DNA of 64,000 nucleotides, from NCBI GenBank assembly GCA_946641515.1, contig CAMPBT010000002.1, positions 194,028 through 258,027 on the forward strand, read 5' to 3'. Shown one piece after another: positions 35,001 through 44,213 of the stretch (positions are counted from its first letter, which is position 1; the number at the start of each line of letters is the position of its first letter). Under the pieces are notes generated by a model. That model was not told the DNA's origin. It made no database searches and saw only the letters and a list, made by a program, of their open reading frames with translations. A program made the position numbers and the translations under genes. This stretch comes from UBA3210 sp002363635. Its GTDB lineage: Bacteria; Bacillota_I; Bacilli_A; RFN20; CAG-449.

Positions 35001-35657
35001 TTACTTAGCTGCGTTTAAATCTGCCATGATTTGGATACCTGCTGAAGCACCAATTCTTGTAGCACCTGCTTTAACCATAGCAAGTAATTCTTCACCTGAG
35101 TGAACTCCACCAGAAGCTTTAACACCCATCTTTTTACCAACAGCTTTTCTCATTAATTTAACATCTTCAACTTTTGCGCCCCATTTTGAGAAACCTGTTG
35201 AAGTCTTAACGAAGTCAGCTTTTGCTTTCTTTGATAACTTACATGCTCTGACTTTTTCTTCATCTGTTAATAAGCAAGTTTCGATAATAACTTTTAATGT
35301 CTTTCCTTTTGAAGCTCTTCTAATCTTTCTAATTTCATTTAATGTATATTCATCATCATTTTCTTTTAATCTAGAAATGTTGATAACCATATCGACTTCA
35401 TCTGCACCATCTTTGATAGCTTGTTTTGTTTCGAAAACTTTTGATTCAGTTGATGTTGCACCAAGTGGGAAACCGATAACTGTGCAAACTTTAACATCTG
35501 TACCTTCGAGTAACTTCTTTGATAAAGCAACGTAACCTGGGTTAACACATACTGACATAAAGTCGTATTCTCTTGCTTCCTTGCAGAGCTTTTCGATGTC
35601 TGCGTCGACACAATCTGGTTTTAATAATGTGTGATCAATTAATTTGTTGTAATCCAT
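35001..35657 (-). CDS. deoC: Deoxyribose-phosphate aldolase
   Basis: 218 residues. IDHTLLKPD at the start, DEVDMVINISRLK, and the Schiff-base lysine in VKTSTGF, followed by MRKAVGKKMGVKASGG, are all in place. It cleaves 2-deoxyribose-5-phosphate to glyceraldehyde-3-phosphate and acetaldehyde, using deoxynucleosides as carbon source. AAGGAGT lies before the ATG within the end of the preceding lipid-kinase gene; the two are adjacent with no gap. Confidence 0.94.
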   Translation of the reverse strand: MDYNKLIDHTLLKPDCVDADIEKLCKEAREYDFMSVCVNPGYVALSKKLLEGTDVKVCTVIGFPLGATSTESKVFETKQAIKDGADEVDMVINISRLKENDDEYTLNEIRKIRRASKGKTLKVIIETCLLTDEEKVRACKLSKKAKADFVKTSTGFSKWGAKVEDVKLMRKAVGKKMGVKASGGVHSGEELLAMVKAGATRIGASAGIQIMADLNAAK

Positions 35658-36593
35658 TTATAATGACTCCTTTCTTGATTTCTTTGTTTTAATATATGTC
35701 ATTGGATCTACAGGTAAGCGACTTGATGGGAAGTAGCGGAGGTCATTGTGAACAACCTCTACTGTTCCTGGGAATAAATCGTAGATTTCACCATCTAACT
35801 CAGTTTCAAGCTGTGGTTCAATCTCTATATGAACTTTCTTACATTTAATACGATGAGTATATTTAAGTGTAAGTAAACCTTTCTTTTGAAATTTTAACAA
35901 TTGAGAAAGTAAGACAATACGTGGAAATTTTTCTACATAAATAAAATCTATATATCCATCTTCTATATCAGCATCTAAGCACATTGGCATCATACCGCCT
36001 GCCCAAATGCCATTACAGCAATCGACCATGAAGACTTCTTTTGATTGTTCTTCACCATCATCAATTCGAAATTTAATCTTGTAAGTCTTATAAAATAGAA
36101 TTGTCTTTAACAATGCTTTTTGATAAGACTGGCGAGAATTGTATTTAGCACGTAATTCAATTTCTTTTTTAAGTAATTGCAAATCAAAGCCAGTACCGAT
36201 AATATTAAACGCTCTCATTTTACCTAAAGTTAAATAATCGATATATTTAGGTTCGTTATTTAAGATATTATCAATATTTTCTTTAACATCGAAATGAATG
36301 TTTAAAGTTCTAGCAAGATCATTACCAGTTCCAGCAGGAATTAATCCAAGTGGAACCTTAGTATTCATACCATTAAGAACTTCAAAAAAAGTACCATCTC
36401 CACCAACTGCAATAATTGCATCGCAATCTTTTTTGGACGAGCATTCTTTTGCTAGTTCAACACTATGGCCTTTGTATTCTGAAATGTGAGTTTCAAATTT
36501 AACTTTCTTTTCAGTAAGATAATTTTCAACTTCTTCTAAGACATTTTGTCCTATCTTAGATTTCTTTTTACCAGAAGCAATTACATAATACAT
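35658..36593 (-). CDS. Diacylglycerol/lipid kinase family protein (DagK/YegS type)
   Basis: 311 residues. GGDGTFFEVLNGM at about 66-78 is the catalytic-domain nucleotide loop (GGDGT), and LGLIPAGTGNDLARTL follows. The C-terminal beta-rich half carries the second domain. Soluble enzymes of this type phosphorylate diacylglycerol or related lipids with ATP at the membrane surface and feed phosphatidic acid back to phospholipid synthesis. It is cotranscribed with deoC, with no obvious functional link. Confidence 0.87.
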   Translation of the reverse strand: MYYVIASGKKKSKIGQNVLEEVENYLTEKKVKFETHISEYKGHSVELAKECSSKKDCDAIIAVGGDGTFFEVLNGMNTKVPLGLIPAGTGNDLARTLNIHFDVKENIDNILNNEPKYIDYLTLGKMRAFNIIGTGFDLQLLKKEIELRAKYNSRQSYQKALLKTILFYKTYKIKFRIDDGEEQSKEVFMVDCCNGIWAGGMMPMCLDADIEDGYIDFIYVEKFPRIVLLSQLLKFQKKGLLTLKYTHRIKCKKVHIEIEPQLETELDGEIYDLFPGTVEVVHNDLRYFPSSRLPVDPMTYIKTKKSRKESL

Positions 36594-36680
36594 ATAATCT
36601 CTTTTTCTCCGAATTATATTTTATCATAGATATTAATATTAGAAAACACCTTAAATCATAGAAAAAACTAATTTTTCAAC

Positions 36681-36703
36681 AAAAAAAGAGGCAAATGCCT
36701 CTT
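36681..36703 (-). terminator. Terminator of rpmF
   Basis: AAGAGGC-AAAT-GCCTCTT hairpin (36686-36703); T-run on the minus strand. Confidence 0.85.
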
Positions 36704-36728
36704 AATTTATAAATATCTAATCTAACTA

Positions 36729-36905
36729 TTATTTAACAGAAACTACCTGTTTGCCATCGTAGAATCCACACTTTGGGCAAACCTTGTGAGACTGAATTGT
36801 TTCACCACAGTTTGGGCATTTTACTAAACCTGTAACTGTTAATTTAAAGTTTGATCTTCTCTGTCTTTTTGTTGTTTTAGATGTTCTTCTTGCTGGTACT
36901 GCCAT
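36729..36905 (-). CDS. rpmF: Ribosomal protein bL32
   Basis: 58 residues starting MAVPARRTSKTTKRQRRSNF, the highly conserved basic N-terminus of L32, then the zinc-ribbon CPNCG (Cys30/Cys33) and CPKCG (Cys43/Cys46) motif. This is the four-Cys, zinc-binding form. GGAGG lies before the ATG. It is a single-gene unit; the DUF177 (YceD) gene that usually precedes rpmF is not there. Confidence 0.96.
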   Translation of the reverse strand: MAVPARRTSKTTKRQRRSNFKLTVTGLVKCPNCGETIQSHKVCPKCGFYDGKQVVSVK

Positions 36906-37010
36906 TTTTCACACCTCCTAATAAATGCTTTTTGACACGTTTACCATTTTATCTTAATAAAAATTAAGTGTCAACAATAATTTGCTATATATGATTTTTC
37001 TTTCTAAATA

Positions 37011-38063
37011 TTATTTAGAAGCTTTTTTTATTGCTCTTAAGTCGTTAGCTAAATCAAGTAATAATTTTTCTGTTTTGTCCCAACCTAGGCACGGATCAGT
37101 AATTGATTTACCATAGACTCCTTCGCCGACTTTTTGGCATCCGTCTTCAATATAAGACTCAATCATTAGGCCTTTTACGACTTTTCTAATATGTTCATTA
37201 AGTTTTAAAGAATGAACAATTTCTTTAGCGATTCTAATTTGTTCTAAGTACTGTTTATTTGAATTGCAGTGGTTGCAATCAACAACAATTGCAGGGTTAG
37301 AGAAATTTTCTTCTGAATATAATTCTGCTAATTTATTTAATGTTTCATAATGGTAATTTGGTTGCATTTCACCATTCTCATCAACATAACCTCTTAAAAT
37401 TGCATGTGCATATGGGTTACCTTTTGTTTCAACTTCCCATGCTCTATAGATAAATGTATGAGAATGTTGAGCAGCATTTATTGCGTTTAACATAACTGTA
37501 ATATCACCTGATGTAGGATTTTTCATTCCAACTGGTACATCAATACCAGAAGCTGTTAAACGGTGTTCTTGATCTTCAACAGATCTAGCACCTACTGCTA
37601 CATAAGTAAGTAAATCATCTAAATATTCATGATTTTCTGGGTATAACATTTCATCTGCACATGAGAAACCAGTTTCTTTTAACGCTCTCATATGCATTTT
37701 TCTAATAGCAATTAAACCTTTAACCATTTCTGGTTTTCCAGTTGGATCTGGTTGATGAAGCATACCTTTATAGCCAGCACCTGTAGTTCTTGGTTTATTT
37801 GTATAGATTCTAGGAACAATCTTAATTACATCATCAATCTTATCTTGAACGCCTCTTAATCTTTTAATGTAATCAATAACTGATTCTTCATTATCAGCAG
37901 AGCAAGGACCAATGATAAGTAAGAATCTATCGTCTTTGCCAGATAAAATATCTTTTACTTCTTTATCATTTTTTTCTTTAACCAACTTATCTTCGTTAGA
38001 TAATGGGTACATATTTCTAACTTCTTCTGGCGAAGGAAGTTGTTGTTTTTTTACTATATTCAT
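37011..38063 (-). CDS. aroF: 3-deoxy-7-phosphoheptulonate synthase (class I)
   Basis: 350 residues, the length of the E. coli AroF/G/H enzymes. LLIIGPCSADNEESV at about 50-64, KIVPRIYTNKPRTTGAGYKG with the PEP-binding Arg/Lys, GARSVEDQEHR and IVDCNHCNSNK are all seen. It condenses PEP and erythrose-4-phosphate, the entry step of the shikimate pathway. Which aromatic acid inhibits it cannot be read. It lies 11 bases after the chorismate mutase gene and about 21 kb from the main aro operon. Confidence 0.93.
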   Translation of the reverse strand: MNIVKKQQLPSPEEVRNMYPLSNEDKLVKEKNDKEVKDILSGKDDRFLLIIGPCSADNEESVIDYIKRLRGVQDKIDDVIKIVPRIYTNKPRTTGAGYKGMLHQPDPTGKPEMVKGLIAIRKMHMRALKETGFSCADEMLYPENHEYLDDLLTYVAVGARSVEDQEHRLTASGIDVPVGMKNPTSGDITVMLNAINAAQHSHTFIYRAWEVETKGNPYAHAILRGYVDENGEMQPNYHYETLNKLAELYSEENFSNPAIVVDCNHCNSNKQYLEQIRIAKEIVHSLKLNEHIRKVVKGLMIESYIEDGCQKVGEGVYGKSITDPCLGWDKTEKLLLDLANDLRAIKKASK

Positions 38064-38074
38064 ACTGTTTACTC

Positions 38075-38359
38075 CTATTTCTTATCATTGTAATTTAATA
38101 AATCACGTTGATATTTTTTGGATACATCCATTAAGTTTTGTTGATATAAAACATAATACTCTTTTAAAGATTGGTCTTTTAAATAAGCAGCGTTTCTATC
38201 AAGCACTTCTTTTTCACGTTTCAAATCTTCAATTGGCGCACCAGATTCTTTTTTTGCTTCCGCAACGATTTTAGCGCATTCCATTCTTTTTTCAAAAAGA
38301 GCCGCCATTTCTTTATCAATAGCATTAATTTGTAATCTTACTTCATCGAGTTTAGTCAT
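38075..38359 (-). CDS. Chorismate mutase (AroQ class)
   Basis: 94 residues, all helical: LDEVRLQINAIDKEMAALFEKRMECAKIVAEAKK has the catalytic Arg and Lys of AroQ-type mutases, then REKEVLDR and the last helix. It rearranges chorismate to prephenate. It precedes DAHP synthase in a two-gene unit; in some Bacilli such a mutase domain is fused to DAHP synthase and acts as the prephenate sensor, here the two remain separate chains. Confidence 0.88.
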   Translation of the reverse strand: MTKLDEVRLQINAIDKEMAALFEKRMECAKIVAEAKKESGAPIEDLKREKEVLDRNAAYLKDQSLKEYYVLYQQNLMDVSKKYQRDLLNYNDKK

Positions 38360-38430
38360 AGCATCCTCCTTTTAATAGATTTGCACTAATAGAATAACGT
38401 TTTAAAATATATTTTTAAATATAAATTAAA

Positions 38431-38458
38431 TAATCGCTCAAGAAAACTTAAGCGATTA
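38431..38458 (-). terminator. Hairpin after mtaB
   Basis: TAATCGCTCAAG (38431-38442) and CTTAAGCGATTA (38447-38458) pair over 12 bases with one mismatch, loop AAAA. The minus-strand T-tract is weak (ATTTAATTT). Confidence 0.65.
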
Positions 38459-38464
38459 ATGAAT

Positions 38465-39754
38465 TTATTTGTTAAATTGATGGAATTTAACCTTAACTAC
38501 TTCGTTACGGTTATCGACATCACTTTCAAAGAAAACATCTAGATATTCAGAAGAATGTCCATAAGAAAGATGTTTCTTTTCATCCCATGTTTCGACAATA
38601 ACATCAACTTCTTTGCCTTCAAATTTCTTAAAGTAACGGTCTTGAAGTTCATTGCCTAAAGTAATAAGTTCTTTAACTCTTTTCTTTTTAACATCTGCAG
38701 GAACTTGGTTCTTCATTTTTGCCGCGACAGTTCCAGGGCGTTGAGAATATGGAAAGACGTGTAAGAAATCAAAATCACATTCTTTAATAAATTCTTTTGA
38801 TTCTTCAAATTCTTCTTCAGTTTCCCCTGGGAAACCAACAATGACGTCTGCGGCTAATGCTGCATCAGGAAGTTCTCTTCTAATCTTTTTGATTTTTTCT
38901 AAGAATTCTTCTTTTGTATATTTTCTATTCATTCTCTTTAAAACACTTGCAGAACCAGATTGTAGAGGAATAACAAAGTGCTTTGCAATACGAGGATTTT
39001 CTTTAAACATTGTGATTAATTCATCATCAATTTGAGATTCTTCAATAGAAGAAATTCTAAGTCTTACTAATTTTTTGTTATGTTCTAAGATATCTTTAAT
39101 TAACTGGTTAAAATTATAATTTAAATCTTTAAAATCTTCTCCGTATGAAGCTGTATCAATACCTGTAATAACAATTTCTTTGAAATTATTATTAACAAGT
39201 CTATCTACTTCGCAAATAACTTCTTCTGGTTTTCTTGAACGTGAATTACCACGTGTATAAGGAATGACACAGTAAGAGCAAAAATTATTACAGCCATCTT
39301 GGACTTTTAAGAAAGCACGAGTGTTTTCTTTATATGCAGAAATAGCAATTTCTTCATATTTTTGATTTCTGTTATCTTTTTCAACAGCATAAACAGTTTC
39401 TTTTGTTTCTAAATATTGATTGATTAAAGACTCTACATTACCTCTAGAAGATGTGCCAATAATAATGCTTACCCCAGGAATTTTTGCAATTTCTTTACCT
39501 TGTAATTGAGAAGAACAACCCATAACAAAAATAATAGCGTTAGGATATTCCTTAATTGCGTTTCTAATTTTTTGTCTACTCTTTTGATCACTTGTTGCAG
39601 TGACTGAACATGTATTAATAACAAAAATATCACACTGATCATCAATTGATTCAGCGTAGCCAAGTTTATCTAATTCTTCAAGAACTGCTTGAGTTTCATA
39701 TGTATTAACCTTACAGCCTAAAGTTAAGCTCTTATAGTATTTTTGATTAGTCAT
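38465..39754 (-). CDS. mtaB: tRNA ms2t6A37 methylthiotransferase MtaB
   Basis: 429 residues from the ATG after AAAGGAG; a TTG seven codons earlier would swallow that site. The UPF0004 domain has LGCKVNTYETQA and INTCSVTATSDQKSRQK, the radical-SAM motif is CNNFCSYC (CxxxCxxC), and a TRAM domain ends the protein (about 370-429). It adds the methylthio group to t6A at position 37 of tRNAs reading ANN codons. It overlaps the preceding unknown gene by 8 bases, in an rsmE-unknown-mtaB unit. Confidence 0.92.
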   Translation of the reverse strand: MTNQKYYKSLTLGCKVNTYETQAVLEELDKLGYAESIDDQCDIFVINTCSVTATSDQKSRQKIRNAIKEYPNAIIFVMGCSSQLQGKEIAKIPGVSIIIGTSSRGNVESLINQYLETKETVYAVEKDNRNQKYEEIAISAYKENTRAFLKVQDGCNNFCSYCVIPYTRGNSRSRKPEEVICEVDRLVNNNFKEIVITGIDTASYGEDFKDLNYNFNQLIKDILEHNKKLVRLRISSIEESQIDDELITMFKENPRIAKHFVIPLQSGSASVLKRMNRKYTKEEFLEKIKKIRRELPDAALAADVIVGFPGETEEEFEESKEFIKECDFDFLHVFPYSQRPGTVAAKMKNQVPADVKKKRVKELITLGNELQDRYFKKFEGKEVDVIVETWDEKKHLSYGHSSEYLDVFFESDVDNRNEVVKVKFHQFNK

Positions 39755-40565
39755 TTTTTTCTCCTTTTGAGGCAAATTTTTCTTTTCTAGAAAGGCGATT
39801 TTGAAATCTCTTTCTCATCTTTTTATATGTCTTCTTAGAGATAAATCCATTGCTATATAAACTAAATACAAAAGTAGGATAAGAAGATGAATAATAAGCA
39901 TCTACTACATCAGTTAATTTACTCATAATATGATGCATTTCAGGATGCTTAATATATTTATCGTAAAGTGGAATTATTTGGTCTAATCTTCCTTGGTCAT
40001 TAATGATATAAATGCAAGAAAAATCATTTGAATAAAACGCTGCACTTGTTTTATCTTCTTTAATTAAAACTAAATTTGTAAATTTAGAATCATATACTTT
40101 ATATCCATAAGTATCGAATACATCAACAAAGGATGTTAAAGGATTCTTTGTTAATTGATTATAAGGATATTCAACTAATTTATCACATTGGTCGTTATAA
40201 ATAATGTTTAATGGAATAGAAAATAATGGAATATAAATTCTAGCTTTTCCCACACTAAAATATGGAGAATTATTCTTTTCATAACTATCCCATAATTTTT
40301 TTCTTAAATATTCATTTTGACTAACTTCAGTAACTTTTAACGAATTGTCATATTCTAAATTAAGAACATCATCGACTAGTTCCTTATTCATCGCGGAACG
40401 AATAAGAATGTTACCTTGAATAACTCTAAAAGGATTCCTTTCAGATAAAGGGATATGATAAAAAGAAAGAATTTGAGTATATTTTCCTGCATTCTCACTA
40501 AAAAATCTAAAATCTTCAGTAGAAGAATAATTAATTTTTCTACGTTTAATAGTTCTATCTAGCAT
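39747..40565 (-). CDS. Hypothetical protein between rsmE and mtaB
   Basis: 272 residues from the ATG preceded by AGAGGTG; a longer form would start at a TTG. I recognise no family. It is basic at both ends (DRTIKRRK, and KKTYKKMRKRFQNRLSRKEK), with an aromatic-rich middle (FVDVFDTYGYKVYDSK, FVFSLYSNGF) and no membrane segment. The overlap with rsmE (11 bases) and mtaB (8 bases) makes it part of an RNA-modification operon; an RNA-related role is suggested only by this context. Confidence 0.6.
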   Translation of the reverse strand: MLDRTIKRRKINYSSTEDFRFFSENAGKYTQILSFYHIPLSERNPFRVIQGNILIRSAMNKELVDDVLNLEYDNSLKVTEVSQNEYLRKKLWDSYEKNNSPYFSVGKARIYIPLFSIPLNIIYNDQCDKLVEYPYNQLTKNPLTSFVDVFDTYGYKVYDSKFTNLVLIKEDKTSAAFYSNDFSCIYIINDQGRLDQIIPLYDKYIKHPEMHHIMSKLTDVVDAYYSSSYPTFVFSLYSNGFISKKTYKKMRKRFQNRLSRKEKFASKGEKND

Positions 40566-41286
40566 CTTCTTCACCTCTTTCAAGAATAAAGCTGATCGCG
40601 CTTAATGAGAAAATTGCAGCAGTTTCACTTCTTAAAATGCGTTTTCCTAATGATATTGAATGATATCCATTACTAATCGCATAATCTACTTCCTTAGGTG
40701 AAAAACCACCTTCAGAGCCTACTAAAACTGCAATAGATTCATTATCTTTAACCTTCATTAAAGATTCATAAAAAGTTTCATCAGTAGAATTTTCATAAGC
40801 AATATAAGCATGGTCAAAATGGAATTTACCAATATCCTTATAATCGATAATCTTTTCAATTACAGGAATCTTATTTCTTTTTGACTGTTCACTTGCTTCA
40901 GTTAAAATAGTTCTAAATCTAGTTAATTTCTTTTCAACATCTTCTTTTTTAATTTTTGCAACACATCTTTCAGATTGAACTAAAATAATTTCACTGACAC
41001 CAAGTTCAGTGGCTTTTTGTAAAACTAAATCTAGTTTATCTCCTTTAGGTAAACAATATAAAAGAGTAACTGGATTTTTAAGTTCGTGGTCTTCGTCAAG
41101 TTTATTAACGACTACTACATCAAGAGGATTAAACGCCTTAATTTCACATAAAAATACTTCATCATTAAAACAAGCAGTTACTTGATCACCGACCTGCATT
41201 CTCATAACTTTTTCAATGTGACGAATTTGATCTTTATCAAGTTCTAAATGTCCATCAACAATGTTACTAACAAAATATCTTTGCAT
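40555..41286 (-). CDS. rsmE: 16S rRNA (uracil-1498-N3)-methyltransferase
   Basis: 243 residues from the ATG preceded by AAGGAGCC. An N-terminal PUA-like domain (HIEKVMRMQVGDQVTACF) is followed by a SPOUT trefoil-knot methyltransferase: LVGSEGGFSPKEVDYA and SLGKRILRSETAAIFSLSAI near the end are diagnostic. It methylates U1498 of 16S rRNA. Confidence 0.93.
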   Translation of the reverse strand: MQRYFVSNIVDGHLELDKDQIRHIEKVMRMQVGDQVTACFNDEVFLCEIKAFNPLDVVVVNKLDEDHELKNPVTLLYCLPKGDKLDLVLQKATELGVSEIILVQSERCVAKIKKEDVEKKLTRFRTILTEASEQSKRNKIPVIEKIIDYKDIGKFHFDHAYIAYENSTDETFYESLMKVKDNESIAVLVGSEGGFSPKEVDYAISNGYHSISLGKRILRSETAAIFSLSAISFILERGEEDAR

Positions 41287-41350
41287 AAATAAGGCTCCTT
41301 TGCCCCTTGAGTATATCATAAGTCAAACAATTTATTAATTGTTTACATAA

Positions 41351-41380
41351 AAAAGATGTAGGTTTGACCCTACACCTTTA
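41351..41380 (-). terminator. Terminator of clpB
   Basis: GTAGG pairs with CCTAC with extended arms (41353-41362 with 41369-41378, one mismatch), T-run on the minus strand. Confidence 0.75.
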
Positions 41381-41385
41381 AATGT

Positions 41386-43944
41386 TTACTTTTGCTGAAA
41401 AACAAATTGGTCACCTTCATAAGTTACTTTAATAGTAGTCTTTGGAGGAATCTTTCCACTTACTAAAGCTTTAGCAAGAGGAGTTTCAATTTGACTTTGG
41501 ATATATCTCTTTAATGGTCTAGCACCATAAACTTTATCAAAGCCTTGTGAGATAATTGTATCCATTGCTTTTTCATCAAGTTCAAGATGTAATTCCATCT
41601 TTTCAAGACGTCTTTCAAGTTCATTAATAAACTTGTTAACAATCTTCTTAACAACAGAGTCATCAAGAGAATTAAAGTAAACAATATCATCGATTCTATT
41701 TAAGAATTCAGGTTTAAAGTGTGCTTTTAATTCACCTTCTACTAACTTCCTATTTTCAGGAGTATTTCCATCAAGTAAATACTGTGAACCAATATTAGAA
41801 GTCATGATAATAATTGTGTTTTTAAAATCAACTACTCGGCCTTGAGAATCAGTAAGTCTACCATCATCAAGAACTTGTAATAAGATATTGAAAACATCAG
41901 GGTGAGCTTTTTCAATTTCATCAAGTAAGACGATAGAATAAGGTTTTCTTCTAACAGCTTCTGTTAATTGTCCGCCTTCTTCATATCCTACATATCCTGG
42001 AGGGGCACCAAGCAATCTAGAAACACTGAATTTTTCCATATATTCAGACATATCGATACGAATAATTTGTTCTTCGCTATCAAATAAGTTCTGTGCTAAA
42101 GATTTAGCAACTTCAGTTTTACCAACCCCTGTAGGACCTAAGAATAAGAATGAACCGATAGGACGATTTTCATCATTAATACCTGCTCTAGATCTAATAA
42201 TCGCATCAGTAACTCTTTCAAGAGCATCGTCTTGACCAATAACACGTTTACCAAGATTATCTTTTAAAGCAAGTAATTTACTTGATTCACTTTGTTTTAA
42301 TTTAGAAACTGGAATACCTGTCCATTTTGCAACAACTTCTGCAATATTTTCTTCTTTAACAATTTCATCAAGCATCTTTTCATCTTGAGGATTTTCCTCA
42401 TTATGTTTAATTAATTCTTCTAAATGAGGAATAACTGAATATTTAAGTCTAGATGCTTCTTCATAATTACCTTTAGAAATTGCAGCATCATAGTCAAGAT
42501 GTGCCTTCTGTAAATCAGTTTTTGCACTCTTAGCTTCTTGTAATTCTTTCTTTTCTTTCTGCCATTTAGCAGTAAAACTATTTTGTTGTTCTTTTAAATT
42601 TGCAAGATTCTTATCAAGTTCTGCAAGTCTCTTCTTAGAAACTTCGCTTTCTTCTTTAGATAAAGAAATTCTTTCAATTTCAAGTTGAGCAATCTTACGA
42701 TTGATTTCATCAAGTTCAATTGGTAAAGAGTCAATTTGCATTCTAACTGCAGAACATGCTTCATCAATTAAATCGATAGCCTTATCAGGTAAGAATCTAT
42801 CAGTAATATAACGATTAGAAAGAACTGCTGCACTAACTAATGCTGAGTCAAGAATTTGAACACCATGATGGTTTTCATAAGAATCCTTTAAACCTCTTAA
42901 AATAGAAATAGTATCTTCAACTGTTGGTTCACCAACTTGAACTTTCTGCATTCTTCTTTCAAATGCTGGATCTTTTTCAATATATTTACGATATTCATCT
43001 AGAGTTGTTGCACCAATACAATGTAAATCACCTCTAGCAAGCATTGGTTTAAGTAAGTTAGCAGCGTCCATTGCACCTTGATTACGTCCTGCACCAATTA
43101 ATGTGTGGATTTCATCAATAAACATAATGATTTTACCTTCAGATTTAGTAATTTCATTTAATGTCGCTTTTAATCTTTCCTCAAATTCACCTTGATATTT
43201 AGCACCTGCAATTAAAGAACCTAAATCAAGTTCATAAATAATTTTATCTTTAAGTGAGAAAGGTACATCACCCTTAAAAATTCTCCATGCTAAACCTTCG
43301 ACAATTGCAGTTTTACCTACACCAGGTTCACCAATTAAAACAGGGTTATTTTTAGTTTTTCTAGATAAGATTTGGATGACTCTTCTAATTTCTTCATCTC
43401 TACCAATAATAGGATCAATCTTACCTTGTGCCACTTCTTTAGTTAAGTCTCTACCATATTTAGTTAAGACTTCATATGTTTCTTCTGGATTTGTAGATGT
43501 CACTTTCGAATTACCTCGTATTTCTTTAATCGCTTTTTCAGCGTTTTTCTTATTAAAATTAGGGATATTTAATAATTTATTAATAATAGAATGTTTAGAA
43601 TCAAATATTGCTAGAATTAAGTGTTCAACTGATATATATGAATCTCCATAACTCTTTCTATAATTATCAGCGTTCTTAATCATATTAGAGACATCTACTG
43701 ATAAATATAAATTATCCACATTGTTACTCTTAGCTTTAGAAGCAATAAAGCCATCAATAACATCAGTAAATGTTTTTACATTAACGTTGATTTTACCTAA
43801 AACATTCTTAAGCATTGAGTCACTAGTATCAAGCATAGCTTTAATAACGTGAGGTACATCAATTTCTGCACTATATGCATCTTTTGCAATCTCACTAGAT
43901 TTATTAATGATACTAATAACTTTTTCAGTCATGTTATTTTCCAT
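41386..43944 (-). CDS. clpB: ATP-dependent disaggregase ClpB
   Basis: 852 residues, full length. Clp-N repeats at about 1-145; first AAA+ domain with GEPGVGKTAIVEGLAW and the sensor GATTLDEYR; a coiled-coil M-domain (about 400-530) rich in Lys/Glu; second AAA+ domain with GPTGVGKTEVAKSLA, SEYMEKFSVSRLLGAPPGYVGYEEGGQLTE, and the C-terminal D2-small domain. The M-domain marks it as ClpB rather than ClpC. With DnaK it dissolves aggregates after stress. It is controlled by two CIRCE boxes that straddle its promoter. Confidence 0.96.
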   Translation of the reverse strand: MENNMTEKVISIINKSSEIAKDAYSAEIDVPHVIKAMLDTSDSMLKNVLGKINVNVKTFTDVIDGFIASKAKSNNVDNLYLSVDVSNMIKNADNYRKSYGDSYISVEHLILAIFDSKHSIINKLLNIPNFNKKNAEKAIKEIRGNSKVTSTNPEETYEVLTKYGRDLTKEVAQGKIDPIIGRDEEIRRVIQILSRKTKNNPVLIGEPGVGKTAIVEGLAWRIFKGDVPFSLKDKIIYELDLGSLIAGAKYQGEFEERLKATLNEITKSEGKIIMFIDEIHTLIGAGRNQGAMDAANLLKPMLARGDLHCIGATTLDEYRKYIEKDPAFERRMQKVQVGEPTVEDTISILRGLKDSYENHHGVQILDSALVSAAVLSNRYITDRFLPDKAIDLIDEACSAVRMQIDSLPIELDEINRKIAQLEIERISLSKEESEVSKKRLAELDKNLANLKEQQNSFTAKWQKEKKELQEAKSAKTDLQKAHLDYDAAISKGNYEEASRLKYSVIPHLEELIKHNEENPQDEKMLDEIVKEENIAEVVAKWTGIPVSKLKQSESSKLLALKDNLGKRVIGQDDALERVTDAIIRSRAGINDENRPIGSFLFLGPTGVGKTEVAKSLAQNLFDSEEQIIRIDMSEYMEKFSVSRLLGAPPGYVGYEEGGQLTEAVRRKPYSIVLLDEIEKAHPDVFNILLQVLDDGRLTDSQGRVVDFKNTIIIMTSNIGSQYLLDGNTPENRKLVEGELKAHFKPEFLNRIDDIVYFNSLDDSVVKKIVNKFINELERRLEKMELHLELDEKAMDTIISQGFDKVYGARPLKRYIQSQIETPLAKALVSGKIPPKTTIKVTYEGDQFVFQQK

Positions 43945-43962
43945 AATACACCACCACCTTTT

Positions 43963-43989
43963 TTAGCACTCTTTCTCTTTAAGTGCTAA
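43963..43989. promoter_or_regulatory. CIRCE element 1 (downstream of the clpB start site)
   Basis: TTAGCACTC, 9 bases, AAGTGCTAA: matches the HrcA-binding consensus TTAGCACTC-N9-GAGTGCTAA at 17 of 18 arm positions. Confidence 0.92.
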
Positions 43990-43993
43990 TTAT

Positions 43994-44021
43994 ATTATAG
44001 TTCACTTTTTAGCACTGTCAA
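43994..44021 (-). promoter_or_regulatory. Promoter of clpB
   Basis: On the minus strand a perfect TTGACA (44021-44016), 16 bases and a perfect TATAAT (43999-43994). The -35 lies within CIRCE element 2. Confidence 0.82.
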
Positions 44022-44035
44022 CTGTTGAGTGCTAA
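44009..44035. promoter_or_regulatory. CIRCE element 2 (over the clpB -35)
   Basis: TTAGCACTG, 9 bases, GAGTGCTAA: 17 of 18 arm positions match the consensus. With element 1 it brackets the promoter. Confidence 0.92.
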
Positions 44036-44060
44036 TAATTTATATTTTTTTCAATTTTCT

Positions 44061-44083
44061 TTACGCACGCGTAAGAATATAAT
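44061..44083 (+). promoter_or_regulatory. Promoter region of tRNA-Thr with a palindrome
   Basis: A perfect TATAAT (44078-44083) precedes the tRNA by 10 bases. TTACGC-AC-GCGTAA (44061-44074) fills the spacer; no good -35 is visible. The palindrome is GC-richer than its surroundings. Confidence 0.45.
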
Positions 44084-44092
44084 GATATATAG

Positions 44093-44168
<76 letters not shown>

Positions 44169-44173
44169 AAATA

Positions 44174-44213
44174 AAAAAACACCCGATTATCGAAAAAATA
44201 ACCGGGTTTATTT
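44174..44213. terminator. Bidirectional terminator of tRNA-Thr and the YccF gene
   Basis: ACCCGATTAT (44181-44190) pairs with ATAACCGGGT (44198-44207), one mismatch, with A- and T-runs outside. Confidence 0.78.
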
